In this document: piece after piece, positions 5,287 to 6,833 of the stretch
How positions within the stretch are numbered: position 1 is the stretch's first letter
Layout of the letters: the number at the start of each line of letters is the position of its first letter
Assembly: GCA_964642165.1 (NCBI GenBank)
Contig: CAZXOC010000352.1
Location: 1 to 6,833 of the forward strand
Length of the DNA: 6,833 nt
Source: CAYRVX01 sp964642165
GTDB lineage: Bacteria; Planctomycetota; Phycisphaerae; SM23-33
Direction: 5' to 3'
Made by a program: the position numbers and the translations under genes
The notes under the pieces: model-generated
Seen by the model: only the letters and a program-made list of their open reading frames with translations
What the model was told of the DNA's origin: nothing
Databases searched by the model: none

Positions 5287-6480
5287 CTACTTGCTCACAA
5301 GGCTGTCATCCAGCCACCAGGGCTCGTCCATCTTCGTCGTCAGGAACGCCTCGTGGATGATCACGTCACCAATGAGGACCGCGACGTAGTAGTTGATCGG
5401 CTTGGCGCTGCCGGCGTTGCGCTTCCGCACCGTTTTGGTCTTGCAGTTGCCCCAGAGGCCGCCGGGCTGCTCGCCCCTCCGGGCGTATTGCAGATCATCT
5501 TTCCGGCACCGGATCACGTTCAGGCGGCCGTTGCCGTCTCGGCACAGGATGCGGCCCTCGACGTGCAGGACACCCTTTATGACCCCTTGCTGCGACCGGT
5601 TGTCGGCGGTGGACGTGAGGTAGAAGCCGGTCCGCGGCCTGTGTCCTGCCACCCCGGAGAATCGCACGCCCAGGGCGGTGTCCAGCTCCTTCCAGGTGAG
5701 CTTTGCGTGGAGGGGGACGGGATCGGGCCGGATCGTGCCGTCCCGGTCGAGCCTGACAAGCGATATGATGCGCTCGCCGGCTCGCCTCTTGTCCTCGCCT
5801 GTCAGGCGGGAGTAGGCCTTCCGGTACCAGAGCGCCGCCCGCTGCCTCATGCCTCGCCTCGACAGGCCGGTGGTGTTGCTCGCCCCGGACCACCAGAGGT
5901 CGGCCAGCGCCACCTGTTGCGCGGGGTCATCGGGCTGCTTGCCGTCGAGGGCCGCCGCCTCCCGCAGCTTCGCGTCGCCGCATTGCGCCAGGAGGGGCAG
6001 CCCGCGCTTCAGATCCTCCTTCACGAAGCAGTGAAAGCACCCGAGGATCTTCCTGGCGAGGCCGTCCGTCGGGTCCTGGGCGAGTCGGCGTCTGGCATTG
6101 GCCGTCGCGGTGTACTCCCGCCGGAGCGTCGCTACCCGCGCGACCATGGCCTTGGCGAGGAGGAGCGACGTTTCCGCCTTGGTTTGTCGCGCCTGTCGGT
6201 ACGCCTTCGCGACGAGGTCCCCGGCTGCGTCGTAGTCGTCCCTGCGGATCGCTTCGGTTGCCCGCTGGAACAGGCCGGGCAAGTCGACCTCGGCACCTCC
6301 CGCGCCGGAGGCAAGGAGCATGCCCGCCGCAAGGACGACCGCTAGCCTGACCGGTTGAGTGATCCTGGGGAGGTGCGCGGCGGCCTTCGGGGGCAACTCG
6401 CTCGGCTCGGCCGCCCCGCTCGCCCTCTCGATCTCTTCGAGGAGCGGGATCTCGATCTCCTTCTTGCCCGCAGACATCAT
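5287..6480 (-). CDS. membrane-anchored protein with planctomycete-type helical repeat module, function unknown
   Basis: 397 residues. ATG at 6480 (or 6477) follows AAAGGG at a suitable distance. A charged 42-residue N-terminal tail precedes one hydrophobic segment (about 45-59, VRLAVVLAAGMLLAS), so the protein is probably inserted tail-in with the rest outside the cytoplasm. Residues 66-125 form TPR-like helices (ATEAIRRDDYDAAGDL). Residues 131-238 carry a block I associate with planctomycete proteins: LAQDPTDGLARKILG, then CFVKEDLKRGLPLLA, a D-L-W-W motif at 194-197 and ALWYRKAYSRLTG near 216-228. These blocks often precede a variable C-terminal domain. Here the C-terminus (about 250-397) is unrecognised. 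It has VLHVEGRILCRDG and a YYVAVLIGDVIIHEAFLTTK strand region and ends in EPWWLDDSLVSK. First gene of a probable operon with the two paralogs. No catalytic motif is visible. Confidence 0.85.
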   Translation of the reverse strand: MMSAGKKEIEIPLLEEIERASGAAEPSELPPKAAAHLPRITQPVRLAVVLAAGMLLASGAGGAEVDLPGLFQRATEAIRRDDYDAAGDLVAKAYRQARQTKAETSLLLAKAMVARVATLRREYTATANARRRLAQDPTDGLARKILGCFHCFVKEDLKRGLPLLAQCGDAKLREAAALDGKQPDDPAQQVALADLWWSGASNTTGLSRRGMRQRAALWYRKAYSRLTGEDKRRAGERIISLVRLDRDGTIRPDPVPLHAKLTWKELDTALGVRFSGVAGHRPRTGFYLTSTADNRSQQGVIKGVLHVEGRILCRDGNGRLNVIRCRKDDLQYARRGEQPGGLWGNCKTKTVRKRNAGSAKPINYYVAVLIGDVIIHEAFLTTKMDEPWWLDDSLVSK

Positions 6481-6501
6481 GCTCGGCCCTTTCCCGAGTC
6501 T

Positions 6502-6596
6502 GCCATGGGCAATCTAACGCGGAGACGTGCTACCGACAAGGCGAAACCGGCCGCCTCTGGGCGTGCGTGGCGGGGGACGTCGCCGATTGCCATGGC
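6502..6596. repeat. imperfect inverted repeat bracketing the promoter candidate
   Basis: GCCATGGGCAATC (6502-6514) is the reverse complement of GATTGCCATGGC (6585-6596) apart from one extra G. The arms are 70 bases apart and enclose the -35 candidate, while the left arm overlaps the -10. They could be operator half-sites or the arms of a long hairpin. Confidence 0.4.
6511..6539 (-). promoter_or_regulatory. candidate sigma-70-type promoter for the 397-residue gene and its operon
   Basis: On the minus strand TTGTCG (6534-6539, four of six matches to TTGACA) and TAGATT (6511-6516, four of six to TATAAT) are separated by exactly 17 bases. Transcription would start near 6504, giving a leader of about 24 bases that contains the AAAGGG ribosome binding site before ATG 6480. 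The spacing is right, but both hexamers are only moderate. Confidence 0.4.
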
Positions 6597-6833
6597 GCTG
6601 GCGCGGGCGGTGCGATGGGTGCCGCCTGGTCCCGGGGACGGGCAGCAAAGCGGTCACACCGGCAGGTCTGGCGTCTGGCTTCGGATGCGCGCTTCGGTCC
6701 GGGCGGCGCGGTTCGTCTGGGGCGCGCCTGTCGGGCTCTCGCATCCTGCGCGGGGCATGCAGGACCGGAATCCGACACATCCGCGCTCCCCAGGAACCCG
6801 GAGCCATGCATTGGTGCCGCGCAGGCCTACCCC

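Larger units (their letters stand above)
6481..6833. other. 353-base region without a convincing gene
   Basis: This holds the upstream region of the 397-residue gene. Several frames are open, including a plus-strand frame from ATG 6505 to the window end and two minus-strand frames. All are rich in Arg, Pro and Ala, show weaker G/C preference at third positions than the real genes, and lack ribosome binding sites. A gene that continues beyond the right edge cannot be excluded. Confidence 0.55.

Noticed and set aside
5029..6345. 438-codon plus-strand frame antisense to the 397-residue gene and paralog B
   Set aside because: It crosses two real minus-strand genes and the gap between them, with no start signal and shadow-type composition.
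6514..6811. Two overlapping minus-strand frames upstream of the 397-residue gene
   Set aside because: Both are low-complexity Arg/Pro/Ala translations with many A-ending codons, unlike the real genes here.
6505..6833. Plus-strand frame open from ATG 6505 to the window end
   Set aside because: No ribosome binding site, weak third-position G/C bias, Arg/Pro-rich, and it begins inside the candidate promoter of the divergent gene. It cannot be fully excluded without sequence beyond the edge.
1..6833. CRISPR array, tRNA, transposase, prophage or toxin-antitoxin module
   Set aside because: No regularly spaced repeats, cloverleaf, DDE or recombinase motifs, or paired small toxin/antitoxin genes were seen on either strand.

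Overview
This window is GC-rich DNA with strongly GC-ending codons. It most likely comes from the chromosome of a planctomycete or a close relative in the PVC group. That assignment is an inference from three signs. The module in the 397-residue protein (an F-V-K...GLPLLA segment, a D-L-W-W motif, a W-Y-R-K-A helix) is one I associate with Planctomycetota. The 3616-3748 intergenic element, built from CGCCCC/GGGGCG hairpins and a GGGC-GCAA-GCCC stem-loop, is of a type I recall from planctomycete intergenic regions. The window is also dominated by exported proteins without recognisable families. No search could be run, so the phylum is probable, not certain.

Left end, plus strand (1-1027): the C-terminus of an ALDH4-type delta-1-pyrroline-5-carboxylate (P5C) dehydrogenase (pruA), then, 23 bases later, a complete P5C reductase (proC). 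The pair sits at the P5C branch point: one enzyme oxidises P5C to glutamate, the other reduces it to proline. They look co-transcribed, with the promoter outside the window.

Middle, minus strand (1094-3390): a two-gene unit convergent with proC. The upstream gene encodes a 490-residue secreted protein with two tandem beta-rich N-terminal domains, a charged linker and a cysteine-containing C-terminal half. It is followed after 41 bases by a 260-residue probable lipoprotein. Neither has a recognised family.

3391-3900 is intergenic. It holds the leader of the 490-residue gene, alternative GC-rich hairpins and the 133-base inverted-repeat element.

Right part, minus strand (3901-6480): a second probable operon. 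It encodes a 397-residue membrane-anchored protein with the planctomycete-type helical module, followed by two tandem paralogous small membrane-anchored or exported proteins (158 and 175 residues). The last gene appears frameshifted: a 69-codon segment with strong coding character continues in another frame right after its stop, and dropping one base from a four-base A run would join them into a 241-residue product.

6481-6833 shows no convincing gene. It carries a plausible promoter for the right-hand operon, bracketed by an imperfect inverted repeat. There are no tRNA or rRNA genes, CRISPR arrays, transposases or phage genes. The most unusual content is the run of five uncharacterised exported proteins, the duplicated pair with its frameshift, and the intergenic repeat.
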